A stretch of DNA of 64,000 nucleotides from an uncultured Bacteroidales bacterium (GTDB lineage Bacteria; Bacteroidota; Bacteroidia; Bacteroidales; WCHB1-69): contig ONAB01000016.1 of assembly GCA_900315705.1 (NCBI GenBank), forward strand, positions 1 to 64,000. The letters run 5' to 3'. Position numbers and translations under genes: made by a program. This document shows positions 8,601-16,063 of the stretch, one piece after another (the stretch's first letter is position 1; each line of letters opens with the position of its first letter). The notes beneath the pieces were generated by a model. That model made no database searches. It was given only the letters and a program-made list of their open reading frames with translations, and was not told the origin of the DNA.

Positions 8601-9686
8601 CAAACCGTAAACGGTTGCGACAGCGTGCTGACGCTCACGTTGACGGTGAGACCGTTGCCCTCCCCCACCATCTCTGGCAACACTACCCTCTGTCAGGGCC
8701 AAAGCACTACCCTCACGGCCAACGGCGGCGTTTCCTACCTCTGGAGCGATGCCAGCACCAACAACAGCATCAGCGTGAGCCAAAGCGGTATCTATACCGT
8801 AACCGCCACCAACGCTGAGGGCTGCTCCGCCACTGCCAATGTCACGGTGACGGTGAACCCGCTGCCGACCATCACGGTTAGTGGCAACACGACGCTTTGC
8901 GCGGGCAACAGCACCACCTTGACCGCATCAGGAGCGGACAACTACAGCTGGTCCATGGGCGACAACACGGCATCGGTCAGCATCAGTGCATTCGGCGTTT
9001 ATACCGTTACCGGAACATCCACAGCCGGTTGCAGCAACACTGCCAACGTCACAGTTCTCGTGTCACAACCGCCTGTTATCACCATCTCCGGCGAGACAGA
9101 CATCTGCGCGGGTGAGAGCACGACCCTCACGGCCAATGGCGGCGAGACCTACCTCTGGAGCGACGGCACCATAGCTAACACACTCACTGTCGGTATAGCA
9201 GGCACCTATCAGGTAATCGGCTATAACGCCGCCGGATGCAACGCAATGGCCTCCGCGACAGTCACTATATGGCAGCCCGCCACTACTGAGTTCTCCATCG
9301 AATGTCCCGACTCCTGCTACATCTGGAACGGGGAATCCTATTGCCAGTCTGGCGACTACACCCAAACGCTGCAAACCATTTACGGCTGCGACTCTATCGT
9401 GACGCTCCACCTGACCACCTCTGTGGGCATCAACAACCGTGACGATTTCGATTTCAAGGTCTATCCTAACCCAACGAACAGCGTGGTCAATGTACAATGC
9501 ATAATGAACAATGTTCAGGCGAAAACGACAGAGATCCAATTGTATGACGCATACGGCAAATTGTTACAGGTGAGGGACGGCAATGCCTCGCAAATCGACC
9601 TCTCCCCCTTCGCCCCCGGCGTTTATTTCGTCAAGGCCGTGACCAATGGCAATATGATGGGTGTTCGCAAGGTGGTGAAACAATAA
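5607..9686 (+). CDS. Giant secreted T9SS cargo with GLUG-like and Ig-like repeats
   Basis: 1359 residues. A signal peptide (1-23, ending GLMAQ) is followed by GLUG-like glycine repeats with GGICG cores (about 130-345), an Fn3-like segment (about 385-475), then some ten Ig-like units of about 80 residues, each with a core like SGNTTLCQGQSTTLTANGG followed by YxWS (about 485-1255). Two CDS-type modules with GCDSxxTLxLT are interspersed. The last 75 residues are a type A T9SS sorting domain (VYPNPTNSVVNVQ ... GVYFVKAVTNG). It is probably a surface adhesin; no catalytic domain is visible. It contains three CATG sites, unlike the other T9SS genes here. Confidence 0.9.
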   Translation: MTRLKLLPLIFALAVLLPTGLMAQSVSIWDGSSEIWTQGQGTQSSPYLIENAKQLAYIAEMVNGGVTHYDNTYFKLTTSVRIDSITPWEPIGLNETHYFGGHFDGDNYFVTLYLTTSTFQYAGIFGYAKNGSFVNFNSAGRVIGSNYAGGICGCSTSIFTHCNNTGEIHGLYAGGICSGFPSYYNGSIIRYNNCHNYGDVFGSICAGGIFATMSGWMRIINCSNTGNITANISTTGWNYSGGICGQGLNIYNCYNTGNIRGTCSGGICGNGGNIFNCYNTGNIRGNYSGGICGHSGTSQSDNQIRNCYNVGSLLSGRCGGICAYSGIITNCHYLNTCGDNLGNCTSCGTAKTEAQMKSSSFPVILNTDSVVFVIDGTPNINQGYPIFGSVTTLDAENVGSTVATLKGNYQMLYNVDNHGFEYKKNSESNYTTVNTTGDGPVSYNVSGLQGGTVYTYRFFVQKDGVTYRGVDKTFNTVQCSLNGSVVSDIATLCEGDTVTYSIIPTSTNASSYQYVWSTGAHTNAIPVTNDATYTVTVTDNFGCSIVRSKQMTLYPAAVASITGSTVICGNHSTTLTANGGTYYSWNTGSAQRTITVNQPGIYIATVQTVYGCTANDTVEVVAFANPVINGNTVFCSGGYTTLTAIGGENYQWSTGATTASINVNTAGNYSVTVSTSNGCSGSASVTVIQNQASSVTISGNTVICSGIGTSLTASSGTDYLWSTGDTTQSISVNNPGAYSVTVTNSNGCSNSATQTVSLMEQPTISGNNHICSGQSTTLSASGSSSYAWSNGASTSFITVNTPGNYTVTVTLPNGCSSSATVNVSVGTTPTPTILGNTTFCQGQSTTLTANGGVSYAWSNGGTGNSVSVSQIGIYTVTATNAEGCTGTATVTVAVNPLPNVDITGNNSFCQGDNVTLTATGASTYAWSNTSTNAAITVSSAGNYTVTVTDANGCSNTATKTVTVNPTYNIPLTHSICQGESYNFYGQNLTTAGTYTHTLQTVNGCDSVLTLTLTVRPLPSPTISGNTTLCQGQSTTLTANGGVSYLWSDASTNNSISVSQSGIYTVTATNAEGCSATANVTVTVNPLPTITVSGNTTLCAGNSTTLTASGADNYSWSMGDNTASVSISAFGVYTVTGTSTAGCSNTANVTVLVSQPPVITISGETDICAGESTTLTANGGETYLWSDGTIANTLTVGIAGTYQVIGYNAAGCNAMASATVTIWQPATTEFSIECPDSCYIWNGESYCQSGDYTQTLQTIYGCDSIVTLHLTTSVGINNRDDFDFKVYPNPTNSVVNVQCIMNNVQAKTTEIQLYDAYGKLLQVRDGNASQIDLSPFAPGVYFVKAVTNGNMMGVRKVVKQ
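8220..8825 (+). repeat. Direct repeat within the Ig-like region
   Basis: A 39-base word is exactly identical at 8220-8258 and 8787-8825 and encodes the end of an Ig-like unit (GIYTVTATNAEGC). The surrounding units are also closely similar, which suggests recent unit duplication or gene conversion. Confidence 0.8.
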
Positions 9687-9707
9687 TCCCACACTTCCCA
9701 AAACAGA

Positions 9708-9743
9708 AAAGGACGCGAGATTACGACTTCGCGTCCTTTATGT
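9708..9743 (+). terminator. Intrinsic terminator after the giant T9SS gene
   Basis: An 11-bp perfect stem, AAAGGACGCGA at 9708-9718 with TCGCGTCCTTT at 9729-9739, followed by a short T-rich stretch. It lies 22 bases after the stop codon. Confidence 0.8.
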
Positions 9744-9898
9744 TTGGCAATGATATAGAAGTTGACCTAAAGTTTTGTGTTGAATCTATTAAATTAAAAA
9801 TCAAAAATTTAACATTATTATTCCTTAATCACCCATTTTTTTCGATATTTCCAACACTCTCAACTTCAGCTGTCCGCACAAAAGTGCGGACGCTCTAA

Positions 9899-9943
9899 AA
9901 CTCCCCTTCTATTGTAGAAGGGGTGGCCGTAGGCCGGGGTAGT
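9899..9943 (+). repeat. GC-rich interspersed repeat, copy 1
   Basis: It begins AACTCCCCTTCT and ends CCGGGGTAGT, with an internal hairpin CCCCTTCT/AGAAGGGG and a second small hairpin around GGCCGTAGGCC. A second copy lies inverted at 10057-10104. Confidence 0.75.
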
Positions 9944-10056
9944 AATATAAAGAATATAAACACCTTGGCAGAAAAAAAAAACAATCATCCACAATTCTTG
10001 AAACAAGGATATACTGTCCGCAACCTTTCTATAAATAAGGAATTATAATCCATATT

Positions 10057-10104
10057 AACTACCCCGCCCTTCGGGCACCCCTTCTGAGAATCAGAAGGGG
10101 AGTT
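10057..10104 (-). repeat. GC-rich interspersed repeat, copy 2 (inverted)
   Basis: Reads AACTACCCCGCCC ... AGAAGGGGAGTT, the reverse complement of copy 1 with differences in the two loops (stem CCCCTTCT/AGAAGGGG, second stem GCCC/GGGC). The stems are kept while the loops vary, as in REP-like elements. Confidence 0.75.
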
Positions 10105-10281
10105 GGCGCCTCGCGGCACTGCCGTGCCACGGATAAACAAGCGATGGAGGAACAATTTCTTTTGCTTTTACGGGTCAACTGCTATATCATTGCCTTATGT
10201 TTTTTTTTCAAACATTTATGAAAACACCTTCATCAAAGCCTCAGTCACCGTTGGTTCCTCCTGACGTTTGCCCTCCTTTTG

Positions 10282-10317
10282 AACTAGTTCCAAAATGGAA
10301 CTGGTTGCTATTTTTTT
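10282..10317 (+). terminator. Orphan terminator-like hairpin
   Basis: AACTAGTTCCA at 10282-10292 pairs with TGGAACTGGTT at 10296-10306 (one G-U pair), followed by GCTA and seven T's. No gene ends here on the plus strand, so it would end only an unseen short transcript. Confidence 0.35.
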
Positions 10318-10356
10318 CAACTCATGTACTTTTTTTACTGTTTTCCCAATTTTTAT

Positions 10357-10364
10357 TATTTTTG
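10357..10364 (+). promoter_or_regulatory. -7 promoter element for the membrane-protein gene at 10390
   Basis: TATTTTTG followed by CGG. The implied start point near 10371 lies after an alternative ATG at 10324, which supports the ATG at 10390. Confidence 0.5.
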
Positions 10365-10389
10365 CGGTTTCGAAACGGAAGGTTCACTT

Positions 10390-11844
10390 ATGATTAACGT
10401 AACCACTAAAATCCACGACAAGTTCTCTATCGAGTTCAAGGTCGGTTTCGCCGGCAGCGAACACGACAGCGTGAACGACTTCACGGTCAACTCGTGGATT
10501 TTCGTGCCCTACAGCTTGGACATCAACCCTTCCACATACGGCAAGGAGCAGTTCTACCGCGACGTGAAGTCGAACGTGCGCCTGATCACCCCCGAGTTCC
10601 GCCTTCAGGAGATGGTGGACGGCGAGAAGGTTCCCCTGCGGAACGTGCAGGACCTGCTGCAGAAATACACCGAACAACCCACCGAGACCAACCTCAGCGA
10701 GTATAACTTCCACGTCCGCCTCTTCGCCGCCATCTTCAAGAGCGCGCTGCGCAATGAGGTGCGCGAACTCCTGTCGCTCCACGACCCCGCCACCCTGGCC
10801 GACGGCTGCCGCCAGCTGGAAACGCGCGTCACACAGGTGCTTGAGCAATTCCGGGCCATCCGTACCACCAACACACCCCGCCCGAAAGTGGATGTGTTCT
10901 CCTACGCCGACGAGTATATGAGCCACCTGACGGACGTGCAGGTCACCCGTCTGGTGCGGCGCCTCCACAAATTGCACGCCCCAGAGACCGATACGGTCTG
11001 TGAGGCACTTACTCAATGGCTGCTGCAGGAACGCGCCTACAAAACCCAACGGGGCTACAGCCACCTGGAAGAGGACGGCAAGGCCGAGAACCGCGAGCTG
11101 GTGCTCCGCCACGGACTGCTGAAAAAGAACATCGAAAGCGCCCTCTACCTGAAGGCCGACACAGAACCCGACAGCCAAACCGCCCAGCAGCTGGTCTTCG
11201 GCATCGCCGCGGGCATTGCAATGTTCGTGTACGTGCTCATCACCCTGCCTCTGCAGGCCTATCTGGGCAACTACCCGATGCTCATCCTGGCCATCCTCGT
11301 CATCTCCTACATTCTCAAAGACCGTATCAAGGAGTACTTCCGGGCGCGCTTCGCCTACCGGCTCAAGGACAAGTACTTCGACAGCAAGACCCTCGTCCAG
11401 TTCAAGGGCACGCAGATAGGATGGATGAAGGAGGGCGTGGACTACATCGACGAGAGCAAAACGCCCGAGAAGGTGCTCACGCTGCGCAAACGCTCCAGTC
11501 TGGAGGCCGACAACACGCTTCTGGGCGAGCAGACGCTCCTCTACCGCAAACAGGTACACATCGACAACGAGCAGCTGCGGAACCAATACCGCTACGCCTT
11601 TTCTGGCATCCACGACATTATGCGCCTCCACATCCAGCATTTCACGCTGAAGATGGACGACCCCGACCTGGCACTGGACGCCATCAACCCGCAGGGCGAG
11701 CTGCAGACCATACACACCCAGCGCATCTACCCGCTGTACGTCGTGCTGCAGTTCATCCATAACGAACAAACCGAATACCGTTCCTTCCGCATCACCGCCA
11801 CCCGCAACGGCATCGTGGAATGCGTGGAGAACCCGGTTTCATAA
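10390..11844 (+). CDS. Unknown protein with two C-terminal-half membrane segments
   Basis: 484 residues, start MINVTTKIHDKFS at 10390. The N-terminal ~270 residues are soluble, hydrophilic and charged. Two hydrophobic helices follow (about 275-320: FGIAAGIAMFVYVLITL and LILAILVISYIL). About 165 more residues with KxR-rich segments follow. I recognise no known domain. The next gene, a membrane-anchored zinc peptidase, is 45 bases downstream in the same direction and may be co-expressed. Confidence 0.75.
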   Translation: MINVTTKIHDKFSIEFKVGFAGSEHDSVNDFTVNSWIFVPYSLDINPSTYGKEQFYRDVKSNVRLITPEFRLQEMVDGEKVPLRNVQDLLQKYTEQPTETNLSEYNFHVRLFAAIFKSALRNEVRELLSLHDPATLADGCRQLETRVTQVLEQFRAIRTTNTPRPKVDVFSYADEYMSHLTDVQVTRLVRRLHKLHAPETDTVCEALTQWLLQERAYKTQRGYSHLEEDGKAENRELVLRHGLLKKNIESALYLKADTEPDSQTAQQLVFGIAAGIAMFVYVLITLPLQAYLGNYPMLILAILVISYILKDRIKEYFRARFAYRLKDKYFDSKTLVQFKGTQIGWMKEGVDYIDESKTPEKVLTLRKRSSLEADNTLLGEQTLLYRKQVHIDNEQLRNQYRYAFSGIHDIMRLHIQHFTLKMDDPDLALDAINPQGELQTIHTQRIYPLYVVLQFIHNEQTEYRSFRITATRNGIVECVENPVS

Positions 11845-11889
11845 AATAGTCTATTATCAATCTTATTATTAACTTTAAAAACTAAAACA

Positions 11890-12747
11890 ATGGATTTAGA
11901 AGGAAGAAGAGAAAGTACCAACGTCGAAGACCGACGCGGAAAAAGAGCGGCAGGTGTCAGTTTGGGCATCGGCGGCACCATCATCGTGGGTCTCATCGCC
12001 CTCCTGATGGGCCGTAACCCCTCCGAAGTGCTGAAGACCGTGAACAATGCCACCGGCGGCAGCCAAACCGAAAGCAACTACACACCTACTGCCGAAGAAG
12101 AGGAGCTGGCCTCTTTCACCAAGAAGATTCTTGCCAGCACCGAGGATGTGTGGAGCGCAGAGTTCAAGAAAATCGGCCAGCAATACGTCCCGCCCAAACT
12201 GGTGATGTTCACCGGCCAGGTGCAGTCGGGCTGCGGCAACGCCACCGCTGAAGTCGGCCCCTTCTACTGTTCCGCCGACCAGACGGTTTACATTGACCTC
12301 TCGTTCTTCTCCACGATGCGCCAGTCGCTCGGCGCCGACGGTGACTTCGCATACGCGTACGTCATCGCCCACGAGGTAGGCCACCACGTGCAGAACCTGC
12401 GCGGCACCCTCTCGCAAGCCCACCAGAAGATGGCCCAGGTAAGCCAAAAGGAGAGCAACCAGATCAGCGTGCGCATTGAGCTGCAAGCCGACTACTACGC
12501 CGGCGTATGGGCCCACCACGAGAACGCAATGTTCAAATCACTGGACGATGGAGATCTTGAGGAGGCCATCAACACCGCATCTGTCATTGGCGACGACTAC
12601 CTGCAGAAGAAGGCCCGCGGGTATGCCACGCCCGAGTCGTTCAACCACGGCACCTCCAAGCAACGTATGAAATGGCTCAAGAAGGGTTTCGACACCGGCG
12701 ACATCAACGGCGGCACCACCTTCCAAGGCAGCTACAGCGACCTTTAA
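11890..12747 (+). CDS. Neutral zinc metallopeptidase, YpfJ/KPN_02809 family
   Basis: 285 residues. One N-terminal membrane helix (about 22-42, GVSLGIGGTIIVGLIALLMG) places the rest outside the cytoplasm. The zinc motif HEVGH is at residues 161-165 and is followed by VQN. The typical segment CGNATAEVGPFYCSADQTVY precedes it. The family is annotated as a putative neutral metallopeptidase with unknown substrates. Length is family-typical. Confidence 0.9.
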   Translation: MDLEGRRESTNVEDRRGKRAAGVSLGIGGTIIVGLIALLMGRNPSEVLKTVNNATGGSQTESNYTPTAEEEELASFTKKILASTEDVWSAEFKKIGQQYVPPKLVMFTGQVQSGCGNATAEVGPFYCSADQTVYIDLSFFSTMRQSLGADGDFAYAYVIAHEVGHHVQNLRGTLSQAHQKMAQVSQKESNQISVRIELQADYYAGVWAHHENAMFKSLDDGDLEEAINTASVIGDDYLQKKARGYATPESFNHGTSKQRMKWLKKGFDTGDINGGTTFQGSYSDL

Positions 12748-12773
12748 GCCACTTCCAAAATTGCAACCAACAA

Positions 12774-12811
12774 AAAGCCCGACGAACATCTGTTCGCCGG
12801 GCTTTCTTTTT
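12774..12811. terminator. Bidirectional terminator between the peptidase and carbamate kinase genes
   Basis: AAAGCCCGACGAACA at 12774-12788 pairs with TGTTCGCCGGGCTTT at 12791-12805 with one mismatch, flanked by A's and followed by T's. It serves two convergent genes. Confidence 0.85.
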
Positions 12812-12833
12812 ATTCAAAGATTCAGGAATTCTT

Positions 12834-13787
12834 TTATGCTTTGTCGGGGACAATACGGGTGCCGCAGGCGTCATCGCCCAAGCGGCCGGCCTCTGTGATG
12901 ATGCAGGTGTGGCCCGTTTTCTCCACAAACATAATGGCCGCCCGCATTTTAGGGGCCATAGAGCCTTCGGTGAACTGTTTCTCCTCCAGGTATTTCTTGG
13001 CTTCGGACACAGTGACCACGTCCAGAGCCTTCTCGTCCGGTTTGCGGAAGTTGATATAGACTTTGGGCACATCGGTGAGGATGTAGAACTCGTCGGCATC
13101 GATCTCCACTGCCGTGATGGCGGAGGCCAGATCCTTGTCGATAACCGCCTGCACGCCTTGCAGATAGCCATCGATATTGGCCACGGGGATGCCGCCGCCG
13201 CCCACGGTGATCACGATGATACCCTGGTCGGCCAACTGGCGCACCAGCTTGATATTCTGGATGCGGATGGGCTTCGGGGAGGCCACCACCTTGCGCCAGC
13301 CATTACCCTTCGGGTCCTCTTTGTAGATGTCGCCCGTCTCCTGATGATAGGCCTCGGCCTCTTCCTTGGAGCAATAGGGACCCACGGGCTTGGTGGGGTT
13401 CTTGAAGAGCGGGTCGTTGGCGTCCACTTCCACGTGGGTGAGCAGCGTCACCGTGTCGCGGTCCCAGCCCTCTTCGGCGAAAATGCGGCGGAAGCCCTCT
13501 TCAATAAGGGCGCCGATGGAGCCTTGCGTCTCGGCCACGCAGAAGTTCAGGGGCATATCCGCCACCTCATAGGTCTCTGCGCCAGCCTTGTGCTGCAACA
13601 TCACGTTGCCCACTTGCGGGCCGTTACCGTGGCCAATGACCATACGATAGCCAGCCTTCATCATCGGAACCAGACAGCGACAGGTCTCCGTCACGTTCTG
13701 AATTTGTTCAGCGTAGGTGCCTTTTTGATTGCTTTTCAACAAAGCATTGCCGCCAAAGGCAATAACGGCGAGTTTGTTTTGTGTCAT
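12834..13787 (-). CDS. arcC: Carbamate kinase
   Basis: Makes ATP from carbamoyl phosphate and ADP, usually the last step of arginine or citrulline breakdown. The 317-residue product has FGGNALL near residue 10, GHGNGPQVGN near 52 and the ITVGGGGIPV segment near 192, as in the family. No arcA or arcB is in the window, so here it may serve another carbamoyl source. It lies 54 bases after the M13 peptidase gene on the same strand. Confidence 0.95.
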   Translation of the reverse strand: MTQNKLAVIAFGGNALLKSNQKGTYAEQIQNVTETCRCLVPMMKAGYRMVIGHGNGPQVGNVMLQHKAGAETYEVADMPLNFCVAETQGSIGALIEEGFRRIFAEEGWDRDTVTLLTHVEVDANDPLFKNPTKPVGPYCSKEEAEAYHQETGDIYKEDPKGNGWRKVVASPKPIRIQNIKLVRQLADQGIIVITVGGGGIPVANIDGYLQGVQAVIDKDLASAITAVEIDADEFYILTDVPKVYINFRKPDEKALDVVTVSEAKKYLEEKQFTEGSMAPKMRAAIMFVEKTGHTCIITEAGRLGDDACGTRIVPDKA

Positions 13788-13841
13788 AAAAAAATTGTAT
13801 GGGATTTAGGGAGAGCGCCAATGCTGCTCTCCGGTGAATAA

Positions 13842-15908
13842 TTACCAGATTTTAGCGCGCTTGGAGGGTTCGAGCCACATCGGGTCGCCCTTCTTGATGC
13901 CGAAAGCCTCATAGAAGGCGTCGATATGCGGCAGGGTGCCGTTCACACGCCACATTCCCAAGGAGTGCGGGTCGGTCTTGGTGCGGCGGAGTATCTCCTC
14001 CGGACGGATGTTGTTGGCCCAGACGGCGGCATACGCCAGGAAGAAACGCTGCTCGGGGGTGAAACCGTCCATATCGCCCTTGATTTTCCCCTCCTGCTTG
14101 GCCTTCTGCATTGCAGTGTAGGAGACGTTGAGACCACCGTTGTCGGCGATGTTCTCACCCAAGGTGAAGGAACCATTGCCATAGACGCCAGGAGCCACCT
14201 CAATGGCATTGAAGTGATCAACAATCAGCTGGGCGCGTTCCTTGAAAGCATCGGCATCTTCGGCAGTCCACCAGTCGGTCAAGTTACCCTTGGCGTCATA
14301 GTTGCGGCCCTGGTCGTCAAAGCCGTGCGTCATCTCGTGCCCGATGACCACGCCGATAGCGCCGTAATTGGCGGCATCATCCGCATTCATATCAAAGAAC
14401 GGGGGTTGGAGAATACCTGCCGGAAAGCATATCTCATTGGTATTGGGCTCGTAATAGGCATTGACGGTCTGCGGAGTCATCAGCCATTCGGTGGGATCCA
14501 CCGGCTTGCCGATCTTGGCCAGTTCGTAGGCGGTCTCGAAACGGCGGGCGCGCACGACATTGGCATAGTAGCTGTCGTTGAGAATCTGCAACGCACTGTA
14601 GTCGCGCCACTTGTCGGGATAGCCAATCTTCACGCGGAAAGAGGCCAGTTTCTCAAGAGCGTTCTTCTTGGTGGCATCGGTCATCCAAGGGGATTGCTTG
14701 ATACGCTCGCCGAGGGCCCATTGCAGGTTCTTGACGAGCTGCTCCATACGGGCCTTGGCCTCAGCGGGGAAGTAGGCCTTCACATACATCTGGCCCAGGG
14801 CCTCGCCCAACGTGCCGTTCAGCGTGCCGACAACGCGTTTCCAGCGCGGACGGTTCTCCTGCTGGCCGGAAAGCGTCTTGCCATAGAAGTCAAAGCGGGC
14901 ATTCACGAACTCGTCGCTCAAATAGGGCGCTGCGCCGTTGATGACCTGCCAAGCCATATAAGCTTTCATTACCTCCCAGTCGGAGATGGAGAGCAGGCGA
15001 TTGAGCGCGCTGAAATAGGTGGGCATACCCACATTGAGCGTGTCCAATTTGAGGTTCAGCACCTTGAGATATTCATTCAGGTTGACGGCGGGAATGGTCT
15101 TCTGCAAATCATTCACGGTGCATTTGTGGATGGTCTGATAAGGATCACGGAGCACGACTTTGTCGATAAATGCCTCTGCCATACAACATTCCAAATCGAG
15201 CACACGCTGAGCCATCTCTTTCTCTTGTTTCTCAAAGCCAGCCAGTTTGCTGTAGCCAGAGATGCTGAACATCTTGGCCATCAACTTGCGGTATTCATCG
15301 CGGATTTTCTGCTGGTCGGCATCCAGATAATAGTCACGGTCGCCCATACCGAGGCCGCTCTGCCAGAAGTGGGCGATGGTCATACGGCTGTCGTCAGGAT
15401 CGGAGGAACCGTAGATGCCGAAGAAGCAGGAGTGGCCCTCCAGAAGCATCTCGGCCAACTGGGTGGAGAGTTGTTTGCGCTGGAGGCGTGCAATCTTCTG
15501 CAACTCCGCCTGGATGGGCTGGTTTCCCTGACGCTCCAGTTGCTCCGTGTTCATACCTATATTATAAAGGTCACCCAATTTCTGTTCCACCGTGCCGGGG
15601 GCATTCTTCTGGGCAGCCAGCTTGGTCACCAAATCCTGCAACTGCTTCTGGTTGTTTTCACCCAGCTGATCGAAGTTGCCATAACGGGCATATTCCGCGC
15701 CCAGGGGATTGAGTTTCATCCATCCGCCACAAGCGAACTGATAAAAATCGACATTGGGCAGGACGGTCCGGTCCAGATTGGTCAGGGTCACGCCGGATTT
15801 CTGTTTTTTGGGCTTTCCTTTGGTAGTCATAGTTTCAAAACTCGTGAGAATAAAAAAACAAAGTACCAATGACAAAGTTGTTAAAGCATACTTTTTCATA
15901 GATATCAT
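13842..15908 (-). CDS. M13 family metallopeptidase (neprilysin/PepO-like)
   Basis: 688 residues. Zinc motif HEMTH at 524-528 and the downstream glutamate motif GENIADNGGL are both present, as are the N-terminal DFYQFACGGW and the C-terminal PHIDAFYEAF. An N-terminal hydrophobic segment suggests secretion. The ATG at 15899 (MKKYALTTLSLVLCFF) is an equally good start and gives a cleaner signal peptide. It probably degrades peptides in the periplasm. Confidence 0.93.
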   Translation of the reverse strand: MISMKKYALTTLSLVLCFFILTSFETMTTKGKPKKQKSGVTLTNLDRTVLPNVDFYQFACGGWMKLNPLGAEYARYGNFDQLGENNQKQLQDLVTKLAAQKNAPGTVEQKLGDLYNIGMNTEQLERQGNQPIQAELQKIARLQRKQLSTQLAEMLLEGHSCFFGIYGSSDPDDSRMTIAHFWQSGLGMGDRDYYLDADQQKIRDEYRKLMAKMFSISGYSKLAGFEKQEKEMAQRVLDLECCMAEAFIDKVVLRDPYQTIHKCTVNDLQKTIPAVNLNEYLKVLNLKLDTLNVGMPTYFSALNRLLSISDWEVMKAYMAWQVINGAAPYLSDEFVNARFDFYGKTLSGQQENRPRWKRVVGTLNGTLGEALGQMYVKAYFPAEAKARMEQLVKNLQWALGERIKQSPWMTDATKKNALEKLASFRVKIGYPDKWRDYSALQILNDSYYANVVRARRFETAYELAKIGKPVDPTEWLMTPQTVNAYYEPNTNEICFPAGILQPPFFDMNADDAANYGAIGVVIGHEMTHGFDDQGRNYDAKGNLTDWWTAEDADAFKERAQLIVDHFNAIEVAPGVYGNGSFTLGENIADNGGLNVSYTAMQKAKQEGKIKGDMDGFTPEQRFFLAYAAVWANNIRPEEILRRTKTDPHSLGMWRVNGTLPHIDAFYEAFGIKKGDPMWLEPSKRAKIW

Positions 15909-15960
15909 TCTGATTTACAGTGTTATAAAAATAAAAACACCTCCCTAAGGAGATGGGCGG

Positions 15961-15968
15961 CAAAGGTA
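15961..15968 (-). promoter_or_regulatory. -7 promoter element for the M13 peptidase gene
   Basis: Minus-strand TACCTTTG, a TAnnTTTG match 52 bases upstream of the ATG at 15908. Confidence 0.45.
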
Positions 15969-16063
15969 CACATTATTTTGGATTTCCCGCTGTTTTTTCC
16001 TAAAAAAACTACAGAAAATCACCATTTTGGACTTTTGCGCCCAATGTCGGGAAAACGTCAATT

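Larger units (their letters stand above)
9744..10356. other. Long non-coding region with repeats
   Basis: More than 600 bases without a credible gene. It holds a perfect 8-bp hairpin GTCCGCAC/GTGCGGAC at 9872-9891, an inverted pair of GC-rich elements (9899-9943 and 10057-10104), a candidate terminator at 10282-10317 and a CATG at 10323. A short frame starting at 10197 encodes a low-complexity Phe/Pro-rich peptide and I do not call it a gene. Confidence 0.6.

Noticed and set aside
6400-9300. Regular repeats as a CRISPR array
   Set aside because: The repeats are in-frame protein units (GLUG-like and Ig-like) of variable sequence inside one long gene.
10197-10397. Short open frame encoding a Phe/Pro-rich peptide
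   Set aside because: Low-complexity composition, no promoter before it, and it runs across the orphan terminator and the next gene's promoter.
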